This document shows positions 51,417-63,228 of a stretch of DNA of 64,000 bases, piece by piece (position 1 is the stretch's first letter; each line of letters starts with the position of its first letter). The position numbers and the translations under genes are program-made. The notes below the pieces were generated by a model. The model saw only the letters and a list, made by a program, of their open reading frames with translations, was not told the origin of the DNA and made no database searches. This DNA is from Nymphaea colorata (lineage: Eukaryota > Streptophyta > Magnoliopsida > Nymphaeales > Nymphaeaceae), in NCBI RefSeq assembly GCF_008831285.2, contig NC_045149.1, positions 932,001-996,000 of the forward strand. Reading direction: 5' to 3'.

Positions 51417-54400
51417 TGTTACGGGCCTAGGCGAAGGTCCGGACTCACGCGAGCCCGAGCAGGGCAAGCGCAAAGCGTCAGAGCTTTGGGCTCAATCCCT
51501 GCAGAAGCTCATTGCACATCCCAGGGAGGCTAAAGTAGCACTTACGACAGTTGCAGAGGGTGGAGAGGGTGGCACAACCAGGTCCAAGTGCGAAAGAAGT
51601 GAGGCCGAACCTCAAGGTACTCCGGTATTAGTTGTAGGATGCCCCGAACTAGGAACGACTAAACCTAACGTGGATCCTTCGCTTGAGACCCTTGAGGCAG
51701 TCTAAGAACTCAAGTCTTAGACAAATGGCATGGTCAACTAGACCAGTCCTTGACCTAACTCCGAAGTGCGGGTGGTTCCCCACACGAGGTCCCCACCCTG
51801 GGCTCACAAGGCTCAGGGGCGGCTTAGTCTAGATGTTTAACTTGGTTTTGTTAGACTTAGGCGATTTTTTGGCTTGCGTCGATTTGATTTAGCGCACCTA
51901 GTGGAGCGGGGTTGTGCTCCACGCCTTTGAGATTCGAACTAGGCTCTTTTACTTCAATAATGGGCGGAATTGCGCCCTATGTGTATATGGGTTGGGATTA
52001 GCGGAACCGGTCGGATTGTGACCCGGTCCACCATAGGATTAGTATAAGTAAATTTGGATCTATGTGTAAATTATGCTTTTTGATAATAGAATGAACCATT
52101 TGTGAGTTGCGGCTCTCTCTCTCCTCTCTCGAGGTACCTCTCTCATCTCCCGCATTCTCAACCCTAAGGACGAGAATCTGTCTTCTCCCCCCTCGCGTCG
52201 CCTTTCCCTTGTGGCGTTTCCAGTATCCCTTATCCAGCGTCCCCGTAGACGAAGGCTCAAGGCAGCAAAGGCGCACGGCAGGCCCTCCTCATCGGTGGTG
52301 TTCCTCCCGAAGTGACCACGGCAAGTTCCCCTCTTAAGCGTTCATTCAAGCTAGGACCGGTGCCTTCTCCTCAACCACGGAGGAGTTGAAAGGCTGATCC
52401 GAGCATTGGGAAGATTGAAGACTGAATCCCAAACTTCAATACGACGGCAAAACAAGTTAGTACTTTGATATTTGGTGAGAAATCGACTAGGCCTAGTGTT
52501 GTTGGCATTGGGCGCCTCACCCATGGACCAAGGCTTGTGCTCGGCATACCCGAGTGCTGGCTTTGACCAGTCCCACGGTGTCCCTCCCTCGGAACAACCT
52601 TCGCCCTATTCGAAACTTCTCCCAATCTCTCGGGTGCGGCCCAAGCCAAAACCGGGCTTCTGGGTGTGCTAAGGAGGTCTAATCGCTTCCTTGGTGCCCT
52701 TGAGTGCCCTGCTACGAACTCAATCCAGCAAGCTTTCCGGCATTCAAAACAAGAAATCCAGCCGTTGAAGTTGGTCAGAAGCTGGTCCATCGGAATCGCC
52801 CCTTCCCGAGGAAAACAATATCTAATTTTGGGCGCGATCCGACATTGCAAAGTGCCACCGGCATATCGCCGGAATTTTGGACAGATCCGGTCGCCGCTGC
52901 TACTTTCGGCGACCTCCCACATTCTCGGAGCCCAAAGACGTCCCTGCCCCTGCACCAGTCAAAGGCCCGAAGCAGAAACCAGGGCAACGTGGTCATTCGG
53001 ATCCGCACGTGGAACCCTAGCCGCCGGCCCCTTGCGCGAGCCTTCTCCATCGGACATCATCTCTAAGGTAAGTCCATCTCCACCGTCCACCTCCCTGACG
53101 TGTCAACATCCCAGAGCCCTTCCAGATCCTCCCTGCCACGTGTCAACACCCGAGTTCCTCGTCCCAGCTCGATATCCCTTGGATCACGCAGCTGCATTTG
53201 AGGAACCTCCCTCAAGCGGCGTGAAGATCCCTTCCTTTTTCGTAGACTTTCTCTTCGCTCGTCAACCCTAGTCGCAGCCTTCCTTACCCGTTGATCAGGC
53301 CACGTGTCTTCATCTCGTCTTCCCTCACTGCCACGTCACCCATCCGAGATCCCCTTCGCATCTCCCCTGGTCCCACATCTCCTCCACGCGAGCGCCACCT
53401 AGCCTTCACGCGTCAACGCCCTACGCCCTCCCTCTCACGCGTTTTCCCCCCCTACCAAATCGGCAACTCCATCCCGCGTGCTCATTTGTCTCCCTCGCAT
53501 CTCCCTCGTCCCTCTAGTCAGGTCCCGCTTTCCTTTCTAACCCTTCATCAACACCACGTTTCAGCATCTCCCTCCACTCCGTAATCTCGAGAGAGATCTC
53601 CGAGCCACCTCACCCGAATCCCTCTCCCTTAGGCGATTTCCTTCCTAGTCGATAGGTAAGGGAATCCGGGCTAATCCTTGACGCTAGATCCTTCTCTAGC
53701 GTGATCTCTGTCAGTCCTTGATCTTGCCACGTGGCAAAGATCCGGCGCTTCCCTTGGCTCGACCAGCCAAGCCCTGGACCCCACCTAGCTAGGAAGCCTC
53801 CCGCGCCGACACCTCACCTAGGATCCCCTTCTTGCTCGCCCTTAACCCAGACCGACATTTACCATTTCCCTTAGTCAATTTAGGAAGTCAAGCCACTACC
53901 GAGCCCACTTCCTTGACCGCACCTAGTTGACCCACTTACCTTGGGCATAGGCCCGACCTAGGCTAACCGATATTAAGCCTCCCTATAGCTAGGCATCCCT
54001 TTTTCCCCACCTAAGACACGAGACTCCTTGGCCGACCCCAGCCCCTGCCCGCTTTGACTAGACCGGCCACCTATAGAGTTTACCGCACCTAGCCCTCCCA
54101 CGGCCTTAGCTGGGATTAGGATTCCGCGCGGGTCAGCCTCACCGCTACCCCGTGCCCAGGCCAGCGCTGCTCACCGCGCCCCGGCCTCCTTCCGACCGTC
54201 GGCCAAGCCCGACGCCCGTGGCCGAGCCACACCAGTGACAGGCAGGTCAGCTAGCTGCTCGCGGCTTTAGCCCCCCTCGTCGTCCAGGCACCCTCCGGCA
54301 GTGCTATCGCGACAGGCGGTCGCGCACGACGCGACACTCCCAGCCGCGACTTCAACTCCTCATGGCTGAGACTGATCGGCCTCCTCGCGGACGCCAGCGC

Positions 54401-55198
54401 CCCAGCAGTGAGCTCCAGCCGCGGCCACTCAGTCCGCGTCCATCCTTCGCAGCGAGCGTTACTCCGTCCAAGCGACAGCGACTCCGGCCTGCCCTTGCGG
54501 CCATCTGCGACCAGCGTTTGCAGCCGACTGCGGCACGATCTTGCGGCAGCGTCTTCCTCGGCCAGGCGACTTCCCGCCAGCAGCAGGCTCCGTGGAGGCA
54601 CGCCTCAAGATGTCTTCTGATCCGAGAGCTGCAATACCGGGGCTATGGTTTTCTCCCCGAGTTCTTCATTCGGCTGAGCCAAGTTCGACTTGGCTGGTAA
54701 CACCCTTTCTTTCCCTTGTAGCACGGGCGGGTGTTCTTGCTTCATGTTTTAGGATTGCATTTAGTTTGCTTCTGTTTTTGTTTTAGCCCGGGCTCTGTCC
54801 CACGTCCCCACGGCAGTACCTCGAAGGCACCAGTGCCGACGACACGCCCGCTAAAGGACTTGACCTACCTACTAGGCTCGGGTGTGGTTTGCTCGTTAGT
54901 TGTGGTTTGGTGTGGTTTGCTGAGTGAGTTGAGAGTGTTTATTCTGTATCGCTCGCGCTTGTACGGCCTCTCACCCATTTTAGTTTTCTGTAGTAAGTTC
55001 TTCTAGTTAGGATTCGGGAAGCCAACCATTCTTGTACTCCTGTAACCATCGGGTTTGCGCTGGGGTCCTGTCCGGCCGGATAGACAAGTGTATAATTTGT
55101 TTAGGATTTTGGGTTTTTAGATTGCTCCTCAAGAAGGTCTTGGGAATTTAGGGCTGCTTCGGTTCGGTCTAACTAGTCCGCCCGGGTAGTGCCTAACA
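51417..55198 (+). repeat. Right LTR of the chromovirus, 3,782 bp
   Basis: Starts TGTTACGGGCC and ends GTGCCTAACA. Same overall plan as the left LTR but shorter and heavily diverged. Pyrimidine-rich inner portion and numerous short non-conserved ORFs. Confidence 0.85.
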
Positions 55199-55203
55199 GT
55201 AAC
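55199..55203. repeat. Right target-site duplication GTAAC of the chromovirus
   Basis: Matches 41939-41943 exactly. Confidence 0.65.
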
Positions 55204-55780
55204 CCAACCCTGATGTCCAGTTCTGCTCAAAGGACGTGCGAAAATTCCTAATTAGGGAGTGAAGCAGCTGTAGTTGGGGTCTGGTTCACAATCGGACTCT
55301 ATATAAATAATCGGGTTCATATTGGAATTCCAGTTCAAGCTGTAACTAAATTCGTGTTGGAGGGCGGATTATGTTAGGATCTAGATCAGTAGTTCCCTCT
55401 TTTATGGACCATTTAACATGATATTCAATGGCAAACCGAACCACCCCCACAATGTGCCCTTCAAAGACCAACAGTCTTGACAAACCACAACCTACCGCTG
55501 TGTATGGATCTGGCGGACATGGTTGAAGCCCATTTATTCTTCCCCTCCAGTATCAGAGTTGCATGTCACTGCGGATGTTCTTTATCAGTCTATATGAGTC
55601 TTATTGTTGGAACTCTAGATCTGGATCCGCATGATGGATAGGGTCTACATCGAGAAGCCAGGTGTGTTCACAAGAAAGGAACTTCCTTTTCCCTATTTTC
55701 ATGAGAATGGAAACTCGGCGTCCTGAGGTGAACCATGCATTGAATGGAAACCAAGATAAAAAAAAAATGCAATTTTTCCT
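55204..55780. other. Unassigned spacer
   Basis: 577 bp between the chromovirus and the TIR element; no feature recognised. Confidence 0.45.
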
Positions 55781-55783
55781 TGA

Positions 55784-57909
55784 GGGGCCGTTTGATGGCC
55801 TGGAAAAGTACTGTAGCAGAAGAGAAAAAATTCAAATTCTAAAAATTTTCCCTCCTTATCAAACGAAGAAATAATTTTTTGCCCGTTGAAAGCGTTTCCG
55901 GAAAAAAATTTCCGGAAACATGTTTCCACCGGAAGAGGTGGAAAAATGTTTCCAGAAATAATTTTTTGCCCGTTAGCACGTTGGGCTTCCCTCGTCTTCC
56001 TCTTCGACGCTTCATCCTCCGCTGCTGCCTCACAGGAGGAAGGTCTTCGTTCCTCTCTGAAAATCCTCCATCTCTTATTTTCCAGTTCTCTTCGTCGCCT
56101 CCCTCTTGCCTGCACACGAAAGCCTCTCGCCCTCTCATTCTCCAGCTCCCCTCGTCGGAGGACATTGATTGGAGATACTATGGCGTCGGAGCATGAGGGC
56201 GGCTGCATCATCAACGACGGCAAGACGATTTTGTGGATTAAGCGTATACGAGTATTTTTCTATCCTCATTTCTCAAATTCGTTCTCCAGGTTTTGTTGAT
56301 GTGGATTAAACTTCTCATTTTGATGCTGGGTTTTCCAGCTTTTCTTTTTTCTTCTTTCTTAATTTTTGTTCTTAATTTTTTTAATGACTTTCTCCGTTCT
56401 AAGTTGCTAAGTTGCTAAGATGGGTTTTGCTCATTTTCCATGTATCTTCTATTATGAGCATCTATTCCGTCTGTTAAAAGTGGGGTTCAACTCTTTTTTC
56501 CTTCGACTTGATTTGTTATTGCTTAGGACTTAATTTCGGTGTGGGAATCGGATCTCTCTGAAGATATGGCCAGTTGGTAACAATTTTCAGCTTTGCACTG
56601 GCTCTGATGTGGTTGTGAAATAAAAGGATTCATAAAAATTTTAATGCTAGAGTGGGGATTGAATGCAACAGGTGGGGAGGGTGCATTTCTGTCTATCAAT
56701 GTTAATAATGCAGTCTGGAAAAGGAGGTTGAATTCGACGTTGAGTGGCAGGAGGTCATGGCCTGTGGAGTAGAAATTTTTGGAGCAGACGCTTCATCGAT
56801 AGAGCTGAACAATAATCTGCTCTCAGCACATATTGCCCATCGATTGCTGCAATACAGACAAGCAGATTGGAGATCTGAATTTGGTTGATCCTCTGTAGGT
56901 GTGATTGCTTGGGGTTGTTATTAGTATCCTGAATTATATTGTCTGGTTGTTCTCTGTGTTTGGATTACCTGTTTCTTCATTGGCTTTGATGCTACGCATC
57001 CCTTTTTTTTTTAATGCTTCTGTATTATTTGTGTTCATATTCTATTCTTTTCTGATAAAGGGTGGGAGTCCCCTCCCAGCATGATTTCATTGGAAAGGAT
57101 TCAATATGGAGCTTAACATTCAACTGGTTTGACAACAAAGCGAGTAACATCTCTGCAGTAGTCATAGATCTTGTACTCAAAGCGAGTAACTATTTTCACC
57201 ATAGTGTATTAATCGTGTCTGTAATCGGTCTTGGAAAAGTTAAGGATTGTCAAGGAAAACTGGTGTCAATAACTGTTGGGTCCTTGTTTCGTATACCCTG
57301 TTCTCCAAAGACAGTCCAGCAAAATTAGCTGCCTTGTTGCAGTTGGACTAAAACATTAAAAAATGTATGAATTTGCTTCTAGCCAATTCACAATGAATTT
57401 CTTATATTGCTGGTGGCGTTATTATCATTATTATAATTATTTTGGTTTCTTCCTTTCTTTTGGTACTAGAATCAAAATAAAATACATTGATGGGAAGGGC
57501 TGTTATATAATGGCCAACCTGTGATCAGTCTTCAATTGCTTTCAAATGCAGTTGCATAAAATGGACGAAGATGTGTAATTTTGATTTCCTCCTCAAATGC
57601 AGTTGCATAAAATGAGCACAGTTAGGATTTCAGAAGGTTTAAGTTTATGAGTTCTCACAATCCTACACTATCCTTTCGTAGAATTTCAAATAGGTTCAGG
57701 TCTTTTCTAGTAGATTTGCTCATTGTTCTTAATATGTGCTCAAATCTAGAAATATATTTCTATACCATCAAACTCAGAAATATAGAATTGGAAATATATT
57801 TCCAACAAATCAAACACACACCAAAATTGGAATCGAAAAGATTTTTCCCATTCCATTTTTCTATTTCCTATATTTCCAGAAATATATTTCCTGGCCATCA
57901 AACGGCCCC
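55784..57909. mobile_element. Non-autonomous TIR DNA transposon, 2.1 kb
   Basis: The left end GGGGCCGTTTGATGGCCTGG is the inverse of the right end (CCTGGCCATCAAACGGCCCC) almost perfectly over 20 bases. TGA precedes the left end (55781-55783) and follows the right end (57910-57912), consistent with a 3-bp target duplication. The GGGGCCGTTTG start resembles PIF/Harbinger ends, but I cannot exclude hAT. Subterminal repeats of AATATATTTC-type words fill 57720-57890. AATAATTTTTTGCCCGTT occurs twice near 55872 and 55958. No transposase domain is visible; short ORFs near 56179 and 57062 have no recognised product. Confidence 0.7.
56179..56240 (+). other. Possible short first exon inside the TIR element
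   Basis: An ATG opens MASEHEGGCIINDGKTILWI, followed by a GTATACG donor-like sequence; a pyrimidine-rich, AT-rich stretch follows. It could be the first exon of a captured or transposon-borne gene, but no partner exon is recognised. Confidence 0.25.
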
Positions 57910-58639
57910 TGAGTGAAGAATTTGCTGTTGTGTCTTCGTGGGAGAGGATTGTGGAACCAACTGCTGCATCTTCTTCTTACATATGCTACCGTCATAGTTG
58001 AAAGGTAAAGATCTAATTTAATTATCATGCTTGTGGCTTCGTTCTTGACATGTCTGACTTACGCAGAGAGCTTTGACCCAACGAACACACTATTGAAGAA
58101 ATGAACTGTTTGTTCAACCCCAAAACTCACATTACGATCCCCTAAACCAACACTCAATAATTTACTGAAGGACCATTTGACAATGAGAATAGTTTGTTGT
58201 TGTTTCACAAACCTGCCTCATTTTGGGCCAGATTCATAAAACACTGGATTGGAGCAAATTTATGGACCTTTAATGAAACTGTTATTGTTGCCAAACCAAC
58301 CCTAATGTGTTAAACTCATACTCAAACAAGCACAAAGAGTTAGCTTTCTATTTACCTAGCTTACTGCAAATTTTTGTGAGTGACTATCTTGAAACTGATG
58401 GAGTGGGGAAGGTTTCTACTCTAACTTTTGATTATCAACATAAAAAAAAAAATGCTAACCAATGAATAACCAAACAATGGAATTAATCAAAGAAAACAAA
58501 GGGACATTTGCCTCTCAAATCATCAACTAAAAAAAACTAAGAGGACTAAATGGGTTCAAATAAAAACAGAAGATCCAAAACACCGATTCCAATGCCAAAA
58601 CGGGTTCAAACGGATAGCTATTTGATGATCTAAGGTTTG
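57910..58639. other. Unassigned spacer
   Basis: 730 bp of AT-rich DNA with no feature recognised. Confidence 0.45.
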
Positions 58640-59199
58640 GTTGAGTATGCTTGTGAAGGGCTGAACCTGCACCATCTGTGTCTATCAGTCACACGAGCAG
58701 GGCTACTTACTCATGCATCAGCCTGTCTTGAGTCCCAACTCAACGTTGGCACTCTTAGCTAGCACTCTCATCGAGGACACGTCCCTAGATCCACTGGTAA
58801 AGCTAGATCTATTGGGTCCTCTTAGCTTCACTCTACATCATTGTCCTCTGGCAGGAAGAATTCAGCTCTAATGAGTTTGATGTGTCATGATACACAAAAA
58901 AATCCAGGAATCCAATCAAGTTTGCTAGACTAACAGATCCTATAATTTTTACTTGACATCACTAGTGGCCTAGGGGGGCAGCAACGTAACATTTGTCCCA
59001 TGGATATCAAACGCATATCTATTGTTATGGCCATCATAGTCAACCTTCTGACCATACTGCTAAGATCTTTGTAATTGTATCTGACACACATTCGTATGAA
59101 GAACATCATACTATACACGATCCTGGTCATGCGGTCCTATAGAGAATTTAACTAAACTCTACTCCTGGTAGCACATTCATGACCATTTTTTACCACATT
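58640..59199 (-). pseudogene. Decayed gypsy pol sequence downstream of protease
   Basis: Minus-strand reading just after the protease gives MTRIVYSMMFFIRMC and YNYKDLSSMVRRLTMMA, a weak match to the post-protease linker of plant gypsy elements (shifted frames, stops). Further left nothing is recognisable. Confidence 0.4.
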
Positions 59200-59330
59200 T
59201 TATACAAGTGGGAGTATTTCTCTACTTTGAGATTAAAACGCTCAACGATGCAGACTGACCCCAGGTTTTCACAAGCTCCACTGTCAATGACCACATTGCA
59301 AATGTGGCCTTCTCACTTTAATGTGTTCGA
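59200..59330 (-). pseudogene. Gypsy retropepsin fragment
   Basis: One minus frame reads CNVVIDSGACENLGSVCIVE and then LKVEKYSHLYKM. This is the IDSGSCEN active-site segment of plant Ty3/gypsy aspartic protease with its downstream strand. Confidence 0.7.
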
Positions 59331-59472
59331 AATATGACATTTTGTAACTACTTACTTTAATACGAGACATGTGAGGCAGAGAAAGCATACTTAACAGATA
59401 CTAAATTGTTGACATTCTCATCAAACTCATAACACTACTCTTCTCCCATAGGACACTCGCTAAAGACTGTGA

Positions 59473-60420
59473 CTACCCATCAGTTTTGTGGTTACAATCT
59501 TCTTGTTCATGTTCCTGGTCTGCAAGGTTGCTATACTTGACTACTGTGGGACACTCGAAATCTATGTAACTAAACCAATGACAATAGAAACAGCTACGTG
59601 TCTTGGATCCAGCATTGAATATTGGAACACAATCATTTTTATTTTGACTCTTGGAACAATTATTGTCTCCAAGTTTTATGAAGCTTGCCCTCCTAGCTAG
59701 AGAACCTTGCCTATGCTTGTTGGTCTCTATAGTACTCTTGGATGGAAGCTCACTATGACACTTAAGTTTATCGTCTACATTCAATGCATAAGAAATAGTC
59801 TGATCCAACAATGTAATATGAGCATAAGCAATAGTGCGAAGTCCAAACGTGTACCTGGCGACTTACTAGTTCAGTGTCTCGTGGACTTGAACCCGAAATC
59901 AGAGGTGGTGGAATTATTCTATGCATTCCTGCACATATCAAGACCCCAGTGCAGCTGAATGTATTCTGTTGTAAGCTCGCTACACATAATCTGCATGTAC
60001 AAACTTGGTGCCCATCAGCTTCTTCATCTCCTCCCAATCTTGATTCCTGCTTTGTCCATGTTGTTCCCATATCTTCTATAGTTTTACTCACCATATTTGT
60101 GCTAGGCCTCGCAAATTCATAACTGCAATCACCACCTTCCTGTGCTCGTGCAACTCAAAGTAGCTCTCCATGGCTCAACTCGACTACAATAAAGCTTTGC
60201 ATCCAACATGCCTGTGAACTCTGGTAAGTTGACCTTGAGCTCACAAGTGTTGGCTGATTCTGTTGCCCTCTTGTCTCTACTCCACTCGGCATGGTGAGCG
60301 AGCAAGTCAAAACTCTTCATTGTTTGACTTTGAAAAGGGAGGTCCTTGCTCTCCTTGATGTGCATGTTGTCTATGGCCTTGGAGCTGAATGTCAATCCAT
60401 GTGAACTACATGTCACAGAC
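59473..60420 (-). pseudogene. Gypsy Gag remnant
   Basis: Minus strand from about 60250: LKVNLPEFTGMLDAKLY (Gag start-like), then in another frame ESYFELHEHRKVVIAVMNL and NQDWEEMKKLMGTKFV (capsid core). ORF 59811-59473 then reads MLDQTISYALNVDDKL and a degenerate knuckle CFYCHWFSYIDFEC, where Tyr replaces the usual His. This is the Gag order of Ty3/gypsy elements with at least three frame changes. No LTR was identified nearby. Confidence 0.7.
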
Positions 60421-63140
60421 CGAATTGAGTGGTAAGGGGTGTTCCAATGTTTGGACCACAGGGCAGTGTGTGATAGTGGTGAAGGTTGTCTAGGGGCTGG
60501 AGCACTTTATGCATAGGTATATGACAAGGAATGTATCTAGGCCTGGTACTCATGGGACCCAGACTAGGGGCGGCCATGTGTATGCTCAGAAATAATGGGC
60601 TGGCCTTGGTGGTCAAAATAAGGGTATAGGTTCGGATCCAGTTGAAGGTCAACTGGATCGGGATCTAGATGAGTCATTGGACTCGAATAGGGATAGTGGT
60701 ATCCAAGAACAAGTCAGACGAGATATAGGTCTGGTCTAGACCTACTTTGGATCCCAAATTATGGCTGGTTTTGGCTGAGGTCAAATCTAAATTGGGACTC
60801 TCATTGAGTCTGATTGGGCATGGAGTAGGTGTTTGGATCTGCATTAGAACAGAAAACTTAAGTTTGAACCAAGCCCAGATCTATGTATGGGCCTTGACTC
60901 AGCCTCGAGGGTCAGGTCGAGCTAGACGTCCTAGTCCCTAGCTCATGCCCGTGGAAGATGAAAGGAGGAACAATCTGAAGGAAAGGGGCTATGAAAAATG
61001 AATGAAAGTTTTTTTCTAGTTAGGAGAAAGGGAAAAGGGAAAGGATTTACCTAGCTTACAATGATGAGTTGAGAGAGAGAAAGAGGGAGAAGAGACCTGT
61101 TCTCTGCTACCGCAACAGTGAGACAATGAGGAACGACGTTGGTAGCACATGTCAGGCCTCATGGCAACCTGTGGCACTGAATAGCTATGAAAATGGAAAA
61201 ATGGATGCGGTGGTGGTAGTCTGTGAGTTTACCAGCAGTGGATGACGGTGGTTTGCAGCCATGGACCGGGAGTGGACAGTGACGGAGACGCAAGAGGGAG
61301 ATAAGAACAACATGTACTTAGATTACCACAAGATGGCAAGAGAGATGAATATGTATAACAATATTTTAAGTTTTTCTACCCTAATTCTGATCATTCAAAT
61401 AAATTTGAGTCGACTGGAGGAGTAATGAGTCGAGTTCCAGAAACTCCAACTCTAGATTAACAACTCAACTTGTTTCAAGTTGAGTTTATATGAGTCAGTC
61501 CTAGTCGAATTTGAGATGGCTTGACTCGTTTTTCTACATGTGGAACGTCAGAATCACATCAGTCGCTCGTGTGTCTTTTTCTGACATTTTTGTGTCAATT
61601 AAGTGTCAATAAATGATACTAATTTCTAGTAATGTTGTGCTTTTTGCTCTTCATTTTTTTGAAGGGACTGGAACTACATTACAAAATCTTTTCGTTTCAC
61701 TCTATTTCTTTTCCTTTCCTTTGCACACAAACACAGTTCTTAGCTCTCCTTTCCTTTTCCTTCTTATTAATTAGGCATCCAAACACAAGAAATGCCTTTC
61801 TTTCCATTCAATTCTCTTTCCTCTCCCTTCATCCAAACGGGCTGTTAGAATTTTATTGCTGACCCTATAGAACTGAGAAAATTTTATCATTGTATTTAGG
61901 AAGGAAAGCAGATAAAGTCACAACTTTCATTGTCATGCCTTCTTTATCAACAAATGATTGTATTGATGAAGGTAGCATAACTCTATTATTTTGCTAAGTT
62001 GAGAAATTAACACTAGCTGCAAAGAGGACTTTCCACATTACTCAACCAAGCAATATTGATTAGCAACTCTTGAAATCCTTTCCTTTTGCTCTCATCTAGG
62101 CTCTTAACTTTTATCATTAGCATGCAAAGGCTGAGTCACATCTACACTCCTACAAAGGGTGGAAACTGTCAAGTGGTAAAAGGTTGATGGGGCAATGTTG
62201 CATTGATTTGCCATTTGTTTTCATCCTCAATTTTTTTTTTTTGGTTTTTAGAGTGCTCCAAAAAAATGAGATTTTATTTTGAAAATAAAAGAGAAAGGGA
62301 CTCATGCATCGGTATGAGGATCAACCATTCCCGGTGCCTTTACCGGGGTAATCAATCCAAGAGCTATGTTTGTTCTTGATGCATTTCATTTTGGTTTAAA
62401 CATCTTTTTCATTCTAAATATGGTGCGATGTTTTAGAAATATTGAAGACTTGTTATTTCAAATTCTTGAGAAAGTTTTGAAGAACATTTGCTTTGATTTT
62501 TGAGTAAAATCTTGAATTGGAAGATTTTTACAAATATCATTTAAAAAAAAAACTTTAAAGGTCACATTTTTGAAGTCACTTTAGTGTTGTCTTAAGAGGT
62601 TAAGTAGGTTTGAGACTTTGCTGTAATTTGGTTACTACCTATTTAGAGCTCTATCTCATTTTGCTTAAGTTCTTTTGAGAAGTGTTTGTAATCCTAAGTG
62701 ATATTAGGTGAGTGTGAATGCACGAATGAATTGATCCTATATGATTAGAAGAGAATAATTCATTTCTACCATAACATACATCTAATATTTTTGTTTTTAT
62801 AATTATCATAAATATTTCACAAAAAAAAATTAAAAATGGATTGGGGCTGTAGATCATCAATGATAATTCTAACATTGGGTCATTATTTGAATTTTGGTCT
62901 TCATAAAGTAAGAAAATAAAAGGATCTTGAAAGAAAAATGTCTAAAAAAATGGAAAAGATGAGATACTCCCAAAAAAGAAAGAGATTTTAAAGAGCAAAT
63001 GAAAGAATTTAAAAGAGATGAAGATACATATCTTTATGTCTTTTATATGTGTGTGTGTGTGTGTGAAAAATTTTGAAAATGAAATCTTAATTGATATGGA
63101 GAGAAAAAAGACGTTCTTGAAAGAAATTGAGATTTTAAAG

Positions 63141-63143
<3 letters not shown>
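60421..63143. other. Unassigned region, possible gypsy leader and spacer
   Basis: About 2.7 kb. 60421-61330 is upstream of the minus-strand Gag and could be its leader or a decayed LTR. 61640-61850 ends with CATCCAAACGGGCTGTTAG, which resembles the end of a Harbinger-like MITE, but no partner end is seen. The remainder is AT-rich with poly-T and poly-A runs. Confidence 0.4.

Positions 63144-63225
<82 letters not shown>
63144..63225. repeat. (TA)n(GA)n compound microsatellite
   Basis: About 26 TA units run directly into about 14 GA units. The Tyr-Ile and Arg-Glu ORFs across it are repeat translations. A (GT)8 tract lies about 90 bp to its left at 63048-63064. Confidence 0.95.

Positions 63226-63228
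<3 letters not shown>

Larger units (their letters stand above)
41944..55198 (+). mobile_element. Ty3/gypsy chromovirus-type element, 13.3 kb, internally deleted
   Basis: Left LTR 41944-46068, primer-binding site at 46070, ORFs with an FHA-like domain and an acidic domain, zinc knuckle, retropepsin and RT, then a chromodomain, polypurine tract and right LTR 51417-55198. GTAAC flanks the whole unit. Protease-RT order and the C-terminal chromodomain assign it to the chromoviruses of Ty3/gypsy. RNase H and integrase are deleted and RT is frameshifted, so it cannot move unaided. LTRs of about 4 kb are unusually long for this group, and they are strongly diverged from each other. Confidence 0.9.

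Noticed and set aside
52371-53584. ORFs of 90-201 codons in the right LTR
   Set aside because: G+C-rich LTR DNA with open frames on both strands and no counterpart in the left LTR.
61640-61860. A Harbinger-like MITE ending CATCCAAACGGGCTG
   Set aside because: Only one end-like word is present and no inverted partner was found.
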